Origin: Nepenthes gracilis
Lineage: Eukaryota; Streptophyta; Magnoliopsida; Caryophyllales; Nepenthaceae
Assembly: GCA_033239525.1 (NCBI GenBank)
Contig: BSYO01000022.1
Coordinates: forward strand, 9,319,947 to 9,383,946
Direction: 5' to 3'
DNA: 64,000 bases
In this document: piece after piece, positions 1-11,498 of the stretch
How positions within the stretch are numbered: position 1 is the stretch's first letter
Layout of the letters: each line of letters opens with the position of its first letter
Position numbers and translations under genes: made by a program
Notes under the pieces: generated by a model
Told to the model about the DNA's origin: nothing
Seen by the model: the letters and a program-made list of their open reading frames with translations, nothing else
Database searches by the model: none

Positions 1-960
1 GGCTGGTCTACTACGTAAGTAAAATGTTGACCGCCCCGAAACCCGATACTCACGTGCGGAAAAGTTGGCCCTTGCGCCGATATATTCTCGCACGGCTAAG
101 GTCGTATTTCGGTGCCCATCGAATAGTGGTCCTTACCGACAATCATTGAAAACCATCCTCCGAAACCCGATGTTTCAGAAGATTGGTCAAATGGGCCATC
201 GAATCAAGCGAGTTCGACATCGGAGTTCGGCCCGAACCCGCCATAAAGGCACAAAGGCCGGGTGACTTCCTTTGTCGAGACCACGACCCACTCTCGATGA
301 ACGGCCGCGAGAGGATGAAGAACAACTGGCGTAGGAATCCCGAGAATGGGTACTCCACGTGACGGATCGCCTATGGACGCGGCAATGGGCGCGGGAGTTG
401 TTCTCCGCAACTCCCGACGGGTTTGAGATAAAATACTCACTCAAACTCGACTTTCCAAATAACCAACAATGTTCCTGAAAGTACGAAGCCACTGTTGGGC
501 CCATTGAGATTAGCCCGGAGTGCTCCGCCGTAAAGTCATGGCGGTTTCATGACTCCGAGCTCATCGTCAACCGATTAACGGTGGCCGTGAGCAAACAACC
601 CGCTCTTGGCCAAGTACTTGGCTAAGGCAAGAGAAATGATTCGAGGTTTGAAAGACTAAACCTTATTCACATCCCGCGTCTTGAAAATCGGAAGGCGGAC
701 CTCACTGCCAAGGCCGCCAAAAACCCGTAAATGACTCGAGGACATGCGGGGAGGTCCTAGGCGCTCCCAAAGATTGAAAAGCGGAGGCAATGCAGATTTC
801 CGGCAAGGAAAATCGGATGACACCTTACCTCGCTTACTTGGCGGGCGCTCACTTCCGAGGACGCCGAAAAAAATAAACGGGTCAAAAGACAATGGGTGGT
901 ATATCAGGCGGACTGTACGGTCAGACCGTGGGTACTCAACTCATACCTCCGCCGCCTAAC
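1..960 (+). pseudogene. Tat-1 pol: RNase H end and second (archaeal-like) RNase H
   Basis: The first 75 bases read LVYYVSKMLT and match the same peptide in Tat-2 at about 58718, which is the C-terminal part of the usual Ty3 RNase H. From about 405 to 600 the frames give PDGFEIKYSLKLDF and then DSELIVN. These are the core and a catalytic-Asp segment of the second RNase H typical of Tat elements. Several frame changes are needed to follow the homology, and the TNN-AEYE segment clear in Tat-2 is blurred here. It is a decayed enzyme domain in sense orientation with the 3' LTR. Confidence rests on side-by-side likeness to Tat-2 rather than on any intact frame. Confidence 0.75.
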
Positions 961-999
961 TCCCGAGGAGGCGGACTACGTACTAAGCGAGGTCCACCT

Positions 1000-2010
1000 C
1001 GGGATCTCGCGATCTCATATAGGCGGAAAAACTTGGCCTTCAAGGTCATGAGGTAGGGCTACTCGCCCTCAATGAAAAGGACGCGCTGAATTTGTAAAGA
1101 AATGTGAAAGCTGCTTCCACTTCACGCACCTTCACCACCAACTCATCCAAGAGACTTAAAATCGCTACAAGCAAGCACCGTGGCCCTTCGCAAGAATGGG
1201 GCTCGATATTCTCGGCCTTTTCCGCAATGGGCAACGAAAATTCATCATAGCGGGCATCGACTACTTCACCAAGTGGGTCGAGGCGGCCCCGCCAAGATCA
1301 CGTAACACAATGCTCGAATTCCTTCGCCAAAGCATTGCCTCAGATTCGGCATCCGGAGGTCGTGATAACCGACAACGGGACCCACCCTGGGAAACGCTTC
1401 ACCCAGTATTGCGCCACCTTGGTATTAGGTGGTCCACACTTCGGTGGCATACCCCGTGCCAACGGACAGTGGAGGTCACGAACCGCACGCCCTCCACGGG
1501 TTAAAAACTAAGTTGGAGGACGGGGCTCATGGGTCGATGAGCTCCCTTCCGTCCTGCCTGGGTCTTATCGAACGACCCGAAGGAACCAACGCGCGAGACC
1601 CCTGCAGCCTCCTCGTTGGATCGCTCAGTAATTCCAGCGAGATCGGGCTTAAGTCTAAGAGTGGAGTCCTTCGACCCACCGGAAAACTCCCAAAATTCAG
1701 AGCACTTAGACTTGTTGGAGGAAGCCCGCGACGACGCTGAAGTCGGACAAGTGAGCTTACCAACAACGGGTTGCCGGTACTACAATAAGAAAGTAAAAGC
1801 CCGCACTTTGACGTTGGCACTGTCCTCGTCTGTGGCATCGAGGCCACAGCGAAGCTGGGCTGGCCGCAACAAACTCTCCCCAACCGGGAGGGACCTTTTT
1901 GGTCTCCGTCCCGAGGAACGGAGCGTACAAGCTTCGCAACCAGACGGAAAGTCGGTCCCACCTAACGTGGAACGCAAACCCACCTCGCGATACTTCCGGT
2001 AGAAAGCCAA
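1000..2010 (+). pseudogene. Tat-1 pol: integrase and C-terminal tail
   Basis: Integrase would insert the element cDNA into the host genome. About 1196-1290 reads MGLDILG and GIDYFTKWVEA, covering the first catalytic Asp. VITDNGT near 1360 covers the second, and ANGQ followed by VTNRT near 1455-1490 marks the third catalytic region. Further on, LDLLEEARDDAEV (about 1708-1745) and a GAYKL-NQ then TWNAN stretch (about 1925-1980) match the normal tail of Tat integrases. At least four frame switches occur, so no complete product exists. The Tat-2 integrase at 59540-60775 is the closest relative in the window. Confidence 0.82.
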
Positions 2011-2169
2011 GGTACGCGCTCTCCTACCTAGGTGCATTCATTCGCTTGCTTGTGTAAATATAAGAAAATAAGAGCTTTACTTAGCATGTAGATTCTTAGG
2101 TTCTATATGCATATCTCGTGTTTTGCCTTGCAGAGTTTCCTACCGACCTAGATCATTTCCTAAGTCGGG

Positions 2170-2400
2170 AGGGTCTTCACCCTCTTGTTAAACCTTGGTT
2201 ATCCAAGTGGCCCATTAGCGGTCTAAACCCGGTCATCCTAAGGCGGCCCAACAAATGGTCGTATTAAACCTTGGTCATCCAAGTGGCCCATTAGCGGTCT
2301 AAACCCGGTCATCCGGCGCTTAGCGGTCGTATTAAACCTTGAGTCATCCAAGTGGCCCATTAGCGGTCTAAAAACCTTAGGGGCAAGTTTGGCACACGCA
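2170..2400 (+). repeat. GGCCCA-type tandem block of Tat-1
   Basis: Repeats of roughly 36-48 bp with the shared core GTGGCCCATTAGCGGTC and CCTTGGTCATCC occur four to five times between the end of pol and the antisense ORF. Related blocks lie at the same place in Tat-2 (60960-61200) and, on the minus strand, in element B (12590-12800). Function is unknown; the fixed position argues against chance. Confidence 0.8.
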
Positions 2401-2939
2401 ACGACCTCTTTTCGGGAGCAAAGAACGTCGGGCCCGGCGACGGTCGAAGGGAGGAGCAATTTACTCCTCCAAACCGGGCAGACCCAAGTCTTCACTTGCA
2501 CGGCGCCATCCGGAATGATTCGCATAATCATCCCTCCTAAGGACCTCACTCCTTAGGCGATTAACCAAACCGGTTAACCTTTTCCGCCATCAACTTCTCT
2601 ACGAAAACGGCGCGACCATTCGCCACGAAACGCCCTTTCTCTAACGCCCCGACCGCCCAAGTCTTCACTGGGCGCTTCACTGTGCAAAGCCGAATGGCCT
2701 CAGGGGCTCAAGACCTAACTCCTTGAGCCCGGGTGTTAACTGCCAACCAAGTCGTTGGCCGACGCCTTCAACACGTATGGCATTAGCGGTAAAAACAAGA
2801 CACTTTTTGCCCAAAAAGACTTCACTTTATTGCTTGATCAATGTTTTGTACAAGACTACAATGTCCAAAAACGAAAGTAAGCTATACAAGGCTACGAGTG
2901 GTCGGTCCTCGGCCCGGATGTCGTGGGGCTCGCCGGCTA

Positions 2940-4760
2940 AATCCTCTCGCGTGTCGCGTTGTCATTGCGTTGGTTGATAAATTTTACCGGAAAGTTCGGA
3001 TCGATCAACCTCGCAACACGACGCCCAATGCCGATACCCTCCAACAGCCCGGGCTGTGGGGCGCCTCCAATCTCGTGGGGCCCGAGCCGGTGGCCACCAC
3101 TCTCAAAGGATGTAGCACGATCCGATAGTCGTTTGTTGCTTGCCTCGAGCTGCCCAACCAATTCCTTCTGCACCGGTGTTCTCTGCCTCCCGGTGGAACA
3201 CTGAGCCTCGTGACCAACCACCACGACTTCGAGGGCCACCACCTCTCACGACGGTCTCCCTTGGCGTTTGCTAGCTCCGCCTGCCGTGCGATCTCGGCCT
3301 CTTTTTCAGCAAATAAGGAGATCTCGCCGCTCCACTTCGTGCTACCGCGTAGGCCAATCGTTTCCCACTGCGCAACAAAGAACACAAAGTGGTTAGCAAT
3401 GATCACACGAAGATACGGAGAGACAAAGGCGTTAGCGGGATATATACCTCGTGCGGCTTCCTCGTAGGCCTTTGCCCTGGATGTGGGATGTGGGCCCGAC
3501 TCCGTGGACGCGTGGCACTCTCCGGCAAAGCCGGCGGCCCCGCCTCTTCGAGAACGCGTTGAATGAACGCGTCAAAGTCCTCCCGGCGGCAAGCTCCTCT
3601 CTTGCGGCCTCCGGTATAACAGAGCCGGAGCGGCGGCAGTTGAAGCCTCTTGCCCTTATTATCTTCGAGGTGGCCATCGAGACCCCCGCCTCGACGTCCT
3701 TATCTTGTAAACGCGAGCCCGGGAACGTCACGAGCCGGCTCCTCACCTGCTGAACCAAGCGGCGCCGGAGTCACCTTTATAGCCACCGGGCCAAGATAAC
3801 CCAAGATCCGCCGGATCTGCTCGGTGCGGTGTCTGCGGATCCACGGCAAGCTCCGGCAGCAATATAATCAAATGCGAAGACGACGATGAGGGCGTCTCCA
3901 TCGCCCTCTCGGGATCCTCCGCCTCTCTTGCGGATGATCATACCTTGGATTTTTCGGGTGCAACCTCACGACGGGAGGATGGGGCTTGTGAGTCGGTGAC
4001 GGCGGCCCCACTCCGCCTTCCCGATCTCCTCTGGAAACCGATGGTCCCTCGCGAACTCGGACTCATTGGCGCCTATGGCTTTCACCGGCCCATTCGTAGG
4101 CGCGCGCTCCTCCGCCGTCGGCGTACCAAAGCACGCTTCCTAGGCACCTCACCCCACTCGTTCCTAAGGGGCCACTTCTCCCGACCTTTACAAAAAAATA
4201 TCGGTCCTTCCAAAGTTTGAGGAATCATGAATAGCAGTGTTGATTTTAATCCCGGACCAGGGCGAGAGTGATATCCACTCCGCCCCGTGTTCACTTTAAA
4301 CAAAACCCTAATCCCTAGGCATTCCGAGCCTGGTTGTTGCGTGCAAAAATACGAGGGTACATATATACCCGACCGCGTTCGCATGAAGGCGGGCGATGGG
4401 CACTCCCAAAGCCCTCATGATCTGCCCGAACTCAGGCCGGGCAAATGGCAGACGGAGGCCACTCCTCGGGTGCGCCTCGTACACTGTAATGTGGCCTTCC
4501 GGCCGAGTAAAGGCCCTTTCGGTCGAATCCTAACTCTCCATGCCATCTCTTTAGGAATATTAAACTCCACGCACTGAGCCTTTACATCTCCCTCTCTCGG
4601 GACGGAAGGGAAATCCTGCTGAGGCCATTGTTCAAGAAAGATTCTCGAGTTTTTTTCTCTCTGTTGGCAAATTCCTTTGTCAAAAGCAAGGCAAAACAGA
4701 TGAAACCGGTTGAAGCTTTGAGGAAGGAGAGGGTGATCGTGGGCGTCGAGCACTCGAGTG
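2940..4760 (-). pseudogene. Tat-1 antisense ORF (Transposase_28-like), decayed
   Basis: On the strand opposite to gag-pol, about 4600-4420 reads EFNIPKEMAWRV, nearly the same as EFNIPKDIAWRV in Tat-2 (about 63310). About 4330-4190 reads VLFKVNTGRSGYHSRPGP. These resemble the family annotated as putative gypsy-type transposon protein (Pfam Transposase_28), which is known as an antisense ORF in Tat-type retroelements. The lower-coordinate part (about 3330-3240) is charged and coiled-coil-like, with EKEAEIARQAELANAKGD. At least three frames are needed, so it is broken. The role of this protein family is unknown; it is usually flanked by pol and the 3' LTR, as here. The family name is from memory and needs a profile search. 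Confidence 0.65.
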
Positions 4761-4914
4761 CCTCATTAATGCCCATCGTAACCGCCACGTGTCGCCTCCG
4801 TTTGGCTTTGTGTGCGGCGGATCAGCCCATTAAATGGCGGAGATCTCCGCCCAACCATAGGAGGACACGTGCCCAACTCGACGAACCGCCACCAATTGCC
4901 ATGAAGGACTCGCC

Positions 4915-5115
4915 GGCTTTGGCCCAAACCGTCAATGACTCTTGAGCTCCTGACCGACCCGTAGAGCTGGCCACGACTCTTGAGCTCAGAATTGACCAAA
5001 CGGTCAATGACTCTTGAGCTCCTAATTGGCCCGAACTGGCCAATGACTCTTGAGCCGGAATTGTCCCGAACGGCCTCTGATTCTTGAACTCCTAATTGGC
5101 GGTCTGAATTTAAAA
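4915..5115 (+). repeat. 3' tandem array of Tat-1
   Basis: The core AATGACTCTTGAGCTCC recurs about five times at spacings near 32-39 bp (about 4932, 4970, 5002, 5039 and 5075). It lies between the start of the antisense ORF and the LTR. Its monomer differs from the 46-bp monomer found at the same place in Tat-2, although both contain GGTCAA/TTGACC motifs. Confidence 0.75.
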
Positions 5116-5119
5116 GGTA

Positions 5120-6240
5120 CACTATCATGAACATACCGGAGGCCGTAATCACCACCAAGACGGGGCTAGTGATGGGTACGCCTCAACAGTGCCAAGGAAT
5201 GGTCAACGGAGGCCCACTCGGACGGTCAACGGCCTTACGGCCCACTAAAGGGCGAGCCCAAAGCGAGGAGGCCCAAAACGGTGCGGCGGCGCTGACCGTT
5301 CGGCGGCCAACTCCTTCGGCAGTCGGCGCCGCCATGTTGACCGTCGGCACTTTGCTCTTTTGGGGCCTCAAGAAACGCCCCGCATAAGAATGGCTGCTTG
5401 GCTCACTCGAAGCCCACAGTCCACTGATCTTCCGGCCAAAGAACAAGACAGGCGGATAACGCTCGGGCGGTCAACGAAGACGTTGACCGCAACGTTCTTC
5501 CCGCCAAGCCCAGAAGCACATTTCTCTGAAATGGGCCCATTACGCCCGGCCCATCACCCAACAAGCCAACTACGGCCTCCAAAATATCTTCCACGTTCCT
5601 TGCCCGCCAAGATACAAGAACGGGCCGCAACGGGAAAGGAAGGTGGTAAACTTGGAAAGTCATGGCGCGGACAAGGAAACAATCATTCCTTCAGGGAAAA
5701 TTGGCATCCGCCTCGGAAGGCAAGCCACCGAGAGCCGCCTTCCAAAGGAGGAGGATCCCTCTCTCACTTGGCCATAAAAGAAACCCTAGAGGCTTCTCCG
5801 TGCTAAAGGCCGAAAAACACGCAAAAAGGCATACGAAAACCCTACGGAAAAACCACTAAGTGTTCTCGACAAGGCTCTAACGGACCAGACCCTTGAGACA
5901 CCCAACGCAACCCAACCTCAAGGCAACAAAGGCCGAGCCCTCACGGACGCTTCCTCGCCTTCCCATCGCCCCGATACAAGAAAGACCTCACGTCTCTCTT
6001 ACATCGACTTCACACTCTGTCAACCTGTCTTGACTCTTTCTTCTTCTTCGTTTCTTATATTTGAGAGACCGACATCGACGGCAGGCGTCGGAGTGTTTTC
6101 GGTGGGTCGACCTCTCCAGCCGTGCACGCCGACCTCTTGTTCGCTTTAGTGGTGTGCGGGTGGTTCGCACTCGAGAACGGAGCCTGATCCATTTATTCAT
6201 TTATCTTATCAACTGACCGGATCGGATCCGTGACGCATCA
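5120..6240 (+). repeat. Tat-1 3' LTR (left edge approximate)
   Basis: The segment 6090-6195 (GCGTCGGAGTGTTTTCGGTG through TTTAGTGGTGTGCGGG) matches the 5' LTR of Tat-2 at about 55063-55140. Both LTRs end in GCATCA, at 6240 and 55219. An ATAAAAG sequence at 5774-5780, followed by AAACCCTAG, could be the TATA element. The left border is not marked by a clear TG and is placed after the tandem array. Downstream DNA turns abruptly AT-rich, which supports 6240 as the right border. Confidence 0.7.
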
Positions 6241-7833
6241 CACTTATATTAGACCGTACATTTTCACATGTATGTATTGGGTTGTCACTACCTTTGAATT
6301 TGTTATTGCATATTCTACCAAACTTTCATTTCCCAGATATTTATTATTGGAAATCTCTTTCCAGAAAAGACTTGGATGTAGTGACCACTCCTTTGGATAT
6401 TTTAATAAAATTTAATATATTCAAACGTCCTAATATATTTGACAAACTTAATAATTGTACCCAAAATAGCAAATAACAAAATATAGTAACTTTACATATA
6501 AAAAATAGAGTACATAGGTAGCCAAACTTGTAGGCCTAACCTGCATTTGACTTGAGTAAAGGTTACCGAAGATATGTATAATTCTTCATCAAGTTAGTTT
6601 TTAAATAATCAGAAATCAAATTTGGTGCTTAATTTGCATTTCTGTTTGAATTTGTATTCAAACTTAGATTTGAACTTGAACTTTAGATTCACCGATTTTG
6701 CCCACAAATGAGTTTTTACATGTCTCGTACATTTGATTTTAATTATATATTTTGATCCAAATTTTGAATTATCTGCTAATGGTGCTGCTCTGACTTCTGC
6801 ACGCGCGATTGGATCATTTGATTAGATTCTATCCCGCATCATGATTTGATCGGGCATTGGATTGGTTATTGGATTAGACAATGGATTGGATTTCTGATTC
6901 AATATACGAATTATATATATACACACACACACACACACGTCCCAAGATGATTGTTTTCTGATTTGATTTTTATTTTGAATTTGATAGATAATTTGAGTAC
7001 AAGATTACCATTAATTTTTAATATTATATTTTGTTTTAGATTTGATAATTAGATTTCTGATATTAACGATTTAGATTTATTCCTATTATCTTATTTGACA
7101 TTTATTCTCGGTTCCTTTTTCTGATTTATTGGAGACATTGGTTTACATATATGATACTTTTTGAGTTTTAAATTTATATTTTTCTATTTTATCATTTCAA
7201 AGTAGAAGGTTTGGATATTTTTACAGAAGTTAGATGTGATTTGGCACAGTATCGGATATTCTGGTGAATATCATATCTATATAGAACGATAGTAATTGGT
7301 GTATTTTGTTCCTTTCTGGATTGGGTTTATTATAGATTATATTTTGGATATTGGAGTCAGTCAAGTATAGGTCGTTGGTCAACATATTTAAAAATTTATG
7401 GATTTATCATATTACGTGGATGTGTTATTGTCATTATTTGATTATCTCACTCATGACAATTTAGAGTATGCCATGTTTGTACTATTTAAATAGTTGTCCG
7501 ATAATGTCCTATGATGGATTTTCTTTTAAGTCTATCTATTATTGTTATTTGGATAAGGAAAATTTTCAGTCTGTCTGTTATATCACACTTAATTTGAAAT
7601 TTATTTATCTATTAATTAGAATCTAATTATTTATTGAACTAACTTGCTTGATTCGTGTTCATGACATAATTACAAATAATTGTTGATCATCCCATCTTTT
7701 TACGTGTTGCCAAAGAAGTTCAATGTATTTAAACTTTTACAAGTATAATCTTTTTTAATATTTTTTACGAATTGTCTGTTCCTAACTGTTAATTAATTTA
7801 ATTTAAAAAATAATTATCACACACTATTAGAAT
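6241..7833. other. AT-rich intergenic spacer with (AC)n
   Basis: About 1.6 kb of strongly AT-rich DNA without a convincing reading frame. It holds a TA/AC microsatellite at about 6913-6939 and several loose GATTGGAT motifs at 6805-6895. I see no gene. Confidence 0.7.
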
Positions 7834-9391
7834 TGTTGCGTCCCGCGTTTTCGGTTGTCATACGGATGAGGGAGCCTTCGGATTCCTCGTCGTCCGGAGG
7901 TAATCGCGAGCGGGTCCGGTCTCTATCGCTTTGAACCCGAAATCTACACAACATAAAACACAAATAAGATGTCAGAGCTCAACGGAAGGCTATCCGCCGT
8001 TAATACTCTCACGTTCAAATCAGAAATCTTTTGTAATAAAGGGAAGAATGCATGCTTAAAATGCGAGAATGATGGGAGTGTGAGGGGGACATATTTGAAG
8101 GCTTAAGCTCCAAGAATGCGCCCACGGGGGGCGGCTTAGAGGTGAGCCCATGGAGGGCGGCTGGAGGGATGGCTTGGGGAGTGCCCGCAGAGGTTGACTT
8201 AGAGATGTCCTCGCTTAGGGGTACGCCCACGGAGGATGGTTTAGAAGTGCGCCCGGGGATGGCGGCTTGATAACATCCCCGCTTAGAGGCGCGCCTGCAA
8301 AGGGCAGCTTAGAGATGTCCCAACTTAGGAGTGCGCCCGCAGGGTGCGACTTAAAGGTGTGCCCATTGGAGGCGGCTTGAGGATGTCCTTGCTTGGGGGT
8401 GCGCCCGAGGTAGGTGGCTTAAAGATGTCCCCGCTTGAGGGTGCGACCCCAGAGGGTAGCTTAGAGGTGTGCTCGCGGAGGGACTCCGAGATTTGGCAAA
8501 GCGTGTTGGAACGATCGAACGTGGATCTTGTGCGGCGTCCATTTAGGTTGTATTGGCGGGCAGCTAATCATGGAACAGCCCGCGTGGACTTGACGGGTTG
8601 AACAGGACGACCTGACCATGGAAGACGTTAAACGACTTCCTCTGGGGAAGCCCTGTACTGCCATCTGCTAAAGGCTCTGATGCTGGGTGACTTTTCAAGG
8701 CACTCCATTCCTATTTTGCTTAAGGGAATTGAGTGCCATTTAATGGGCTTCCTCTGACTTCGCTAATGGCAGGCTAGGCAACACACTCTGAAGTCTCCAC
8801 GGCACTGGGTCCGGCCGAGAACTTCAAGTGGTCGTGGACGCCATCGATGGGCGGCTGGGAGCTTCCTATTGGTGTGATGTGAACGACGGCTAAGCTAAGA
8901 CAAGGATTCAACCCCGTCTTCCGTTTTGCTGAGAGGCTCTGGGCTCCATTTTAGGGAAAGCCTTACTGAATGCGCTAGTCGTCATAAGAGAGAGAATCCA
9001 GACTCTATTCTGGCTGGGAATACAGGGAGCACGAGGCGCCCTGCTAGGGGCTTTGCCCCCCCTGATTCAAGGAAGCAGTTGCTGTGGCCATGGAAGGTGA
9101 GCCTCGTACTCTACCTAGCACTGAATCGAGAGGAAATTACTGGATGCCATCGCCGAGAGAACCTCGTGCCCTGTTTCACCAAAAATGAGAGCGAAGGAGT
9201 TGGTCGTCATCGACAGCGAGGGTTCCACGTCCTGCTTGGCTCGCCATCAACTGGAAAGTGTAGGCCGTCGTTAAGGAGAGCTTCGCGCTCTGTTGAGGGG
9301 TGTATCTAGGCGCCATTGTTGAGGGAGCCTAGAGTTCTGCTGCTCAAAGAACAGAGGGCTGGGCGTTGTTCACTAGGCAAGCCAGAGAGCA
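7834..9391 (-). repeat. Element B LTR at low coordinates (3' LTR on the minus strand)
   Basis: This copy starts TGTTGCGTCCCGCG on the plus strand and ends near GAGAGCA. It aligns with 13705-15400 along its whole length, for example GAACGGGTCCGG, TGGGTGGCTTTTCGAGGCAC and the closing AGAGAACAGAGGG segments. It is shorter than its partner mainly because its internal minisatellite has fewer units. Many substitutions separate the two, so insertion was not recent. Confidence 0.75.
8100..8490. repeat. Minisatellite inside the element B 3' LTR
   Basis: About nine degenerate units near 40 bp, of the type GTGCGCCCGCGGAGGGCGGC followed by TTAGAGATGTCCCCGCTTGG. Unit spacing varies. The matching LTR carries a longer version at 13975-14490. 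Confidence 0.8.
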
Positions 9392-9830
9392 ACGAAAATG
9401 GGCTATTTTCGGGAAGGTTTTTCTACCCAAGGTTCCCCTCTTTCTCTCGTCTGTTGCCTCTCTCTTTATTGAGAGAAGATGTGAAAATTCTCCCGCCAAG
9501 GGGAGTTCGATTTTCCCGCCAAAATAAAATATTTCCCGCCTTGGCGAAACTTGTTCGACACGCTTCGAGTTTCAGGTCAGCCCGCGATACCGAACCCATC
9601 CCTAGTCCTATGCCAAGTGGCTTGAGATTTCAACCCTCGGTATGTAATGATGGGACGTTGTGTAGATCGTTATGCGTACTCATTTCCCGAACACCCTCTG
9701 AATTCCAACTCTGCTTGGCACTCCCGGTGTCTTGGAAACTTCTATTGGGGATCATGATGCCTGGATGACGGGACCCCTCACTTTTGGATTGAGAACTTTG
9801 ACACTGAGTGGAGGGCCGAGGGCCTTCTGA
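9392..9830. other. Element B 3' untranslated region with candidate polypurine tract
   Basis: Between the LTR and the tandem array. On the minus strand 9437-9453 reads GAGAGAAAGAGGGG, a possible polypurine tract that would prime plus-strand synthesis. It lies about 45 bp from the LTR edge I chose, so either that edge is too short or the tract is coincidental. CCCGCC motifs repeat at 9492-9545. Confidence 0.4.
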
Positions 9831-10830
9831 CAAGACGAAGGGACTAACATCTCCGTGCTAGCGAGAGGACGGCGGACGACCTCCTAACTGGACGGAGGAC
9901 TGAGGACCTCTGTACTGAGAAGTGGAGGCTGAAAGCCTTAAAGCTGGAGAGAAGAGGGCTGAGGGCCTCCTAACAGGATGGAGGGGTGAGAACCTCGGTG
10001 TTGAGAGCGCCTCGATGCTGGGGAGCGGAGGCTAGGAGCCTCGACGCTGGGGAGCGGAGGCTGTGAGCCTCGATGCTGGAGAGCGAGGCTAAGAGCCTCG
10101 ATGCTAGAGAGAGGAGGGCTGAGGACCTCCTAGTAGGACGGAGGGATGAACATCTCCGTGTTGGGAAGCGAAGGACTGAGAGCCTTGATGCTAGAGAGAG
10201 GGCTAGGGACCTCCTAGCAGGACAGAGAGATGAACATCTCCGTACTGGCGAGAGGAGGGCTGAGGACCTCCTGATTGGACGGGGGGCTGAGAACCTCCGT
10301 GTTGAGGAGCAGAGGCTGAGAGCCTCGATGCTGGAGAGAGGAAGGCCGAGGTCCTTTTGTCAGGACGAAGGAATAAACATCTCCGTGCTAGCGAGAGGAG
10401 GGCCAAGTGCCTCCTGGCTGGACGTAGGGCTGAGGACCTCCGTGCTCAGACCTCCGTGTTGAGGAGCGGAGGTTGAGAGCTTCGACGCCGGAGAGATGAG
10501 GGCTGAGGGTCTCCTGACAGGACGGAGGGATGAACATCTCCGTGCTAGCGAGAGGAGAGCCGACCTCCTCATGGATGGACAGAGGGCTGAGGACCTCCGT
10601 ACTGAGGAGCTGAGGCTGAGAGCCTTGACGCTGGAGAGAGGGTTGAGGGCCACTTGGCAGGACGAAGGGATGAACATCTCCGTGCTGGGAAGCGAAGGAC
10701 TGAGAGCCCCAACATTAGAGAGCTGAGGCTGAGAGCCTCAATGCTGCGAAGTGGAGGCTGAGAGCCTCGATGCTGCGAAGTGGAGGCTGAGCGCCTCAAC
10801 GCTGGAGAGAGGAGGACCGATGACCTCTGA
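9830..10830. repeat. Long complex tandem array of element B
   Basis: About 1 kb built from sub-units near 35 bp, with cores GATGAACATCTCCGTGCTAG, GGCTGAGAGCCTCGATGCTG and GGGCTGAGGACCTCC. They combine into higher-order units of roughly 85-155 bp: the GAACATCTCCGTG core recurs near 10147, 10231, 10374, 10530 and 10671. It occupies the slot between antisense ORF and 3' LTR that holds private arrays in Tat-1 and Tat-2. A long open frame across 10073-10462 is a by-product of the repeat and is not called as a gene. Confidence 0.85.
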
Positions 10831-11498
10831 GGGGCAAAGCTACTCTCACCTTTTGGTTGCATGCCAACATTGTGGCAGTGGGTCGCCAGGCCCATTCTGC
10901 AATTACTGAGGCGCTTTTAGGGTCAGGAGTGGGACAGCTGTCTCGACCTAGCACTGTTGGAGTCCAAAGCGAAATCTCTAGAGCTCTCGAGGGCCAATGC
11001 ATGGGCTATGAGTCTAATCTCATTACTCGACGGCGTGCTTTGGGAGAGCCTGTGACGGCTCACTAATCTATTGAACACGTGCGTTTGACTGAGTAAGAGA
11101 TAGGAGCCATGCTCGGCCTGAGTGGGGCCGCCCAAATCTGCCTCTGCTGGCAAAACACGGATGCTGCTGTGGTTGCCAGAACAGTATTGCATGAATTATC
11201 ATGGAATCCCTTTCTGACTCCACAGCATTGGAGGCCTCTCGAGGGCTGACATAATTGTCAAGCCTACGAAGGCCTGCAAGGCACCTTCACTGGTGCCTGC
11301 CTGAGAGAAGGTCTCAGTGGTATATCTTTGTCTATTTTAGTTGGGTGGCCATCATTTCGTGGCCGGGAGAGACTGACAGCTTTGCTGCTTTTGCACGTGA
11401 TTGCTTTTGGTCTTTACGTCTTTCCGCCGACTGGAACTCTGAGATTTGCTGACTGTTCATTTACTCTTACAGGTCCCTGAGGGTTCCTCCTTCCTTAA

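Larger units (their letters stand above)
1..6240 (+). mobile_element. Tat-1: 3' part of a Tat-lineage Ty3/gypsy LTR retrotransposon
   Basis: The window opens inside pol of a plant Ty3/gypsy element. In order come the end of RNase H, a second archaeal-like RNase H, integrase, a GGCCCA-type tandem block, an antisense ORF, a short tandem array and an LTR ending in GCATCA at 6240. Two RNase H domains and an antisense ORF between pol and the 3' LTR are known marks of the Tat group (Ogre/Retand/RIRE2-like). The same order recurs in Tat-2 at the other end of the window. The 5' half lies outside the window, so no target duplication can be checked. Reading frames are broken throughout, so this copy cannot be autonomous. 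Confidence 0.85.

Noticed and set aside
3432..3758. Separate minus-strand gene of 108 residues
   Set aside because: It lies inside the decayed antisense ORF of Tat-1 and is better read as one of its shifted frames.
10073..10462. Open frame of 129 residues with RDEHLR and RRAEDLL repeats
   Set aside because: It follows from the tandem array: other frames on both strands are also open and repetitive, and unit lengths shift the frame. No protein family is visible.
9830..10830. Regular spaced repeats suggesting a CRISPR-like array
   Set aside because: Units are degenerate and directly adjacent without unique spacers, in a plant retroelement.
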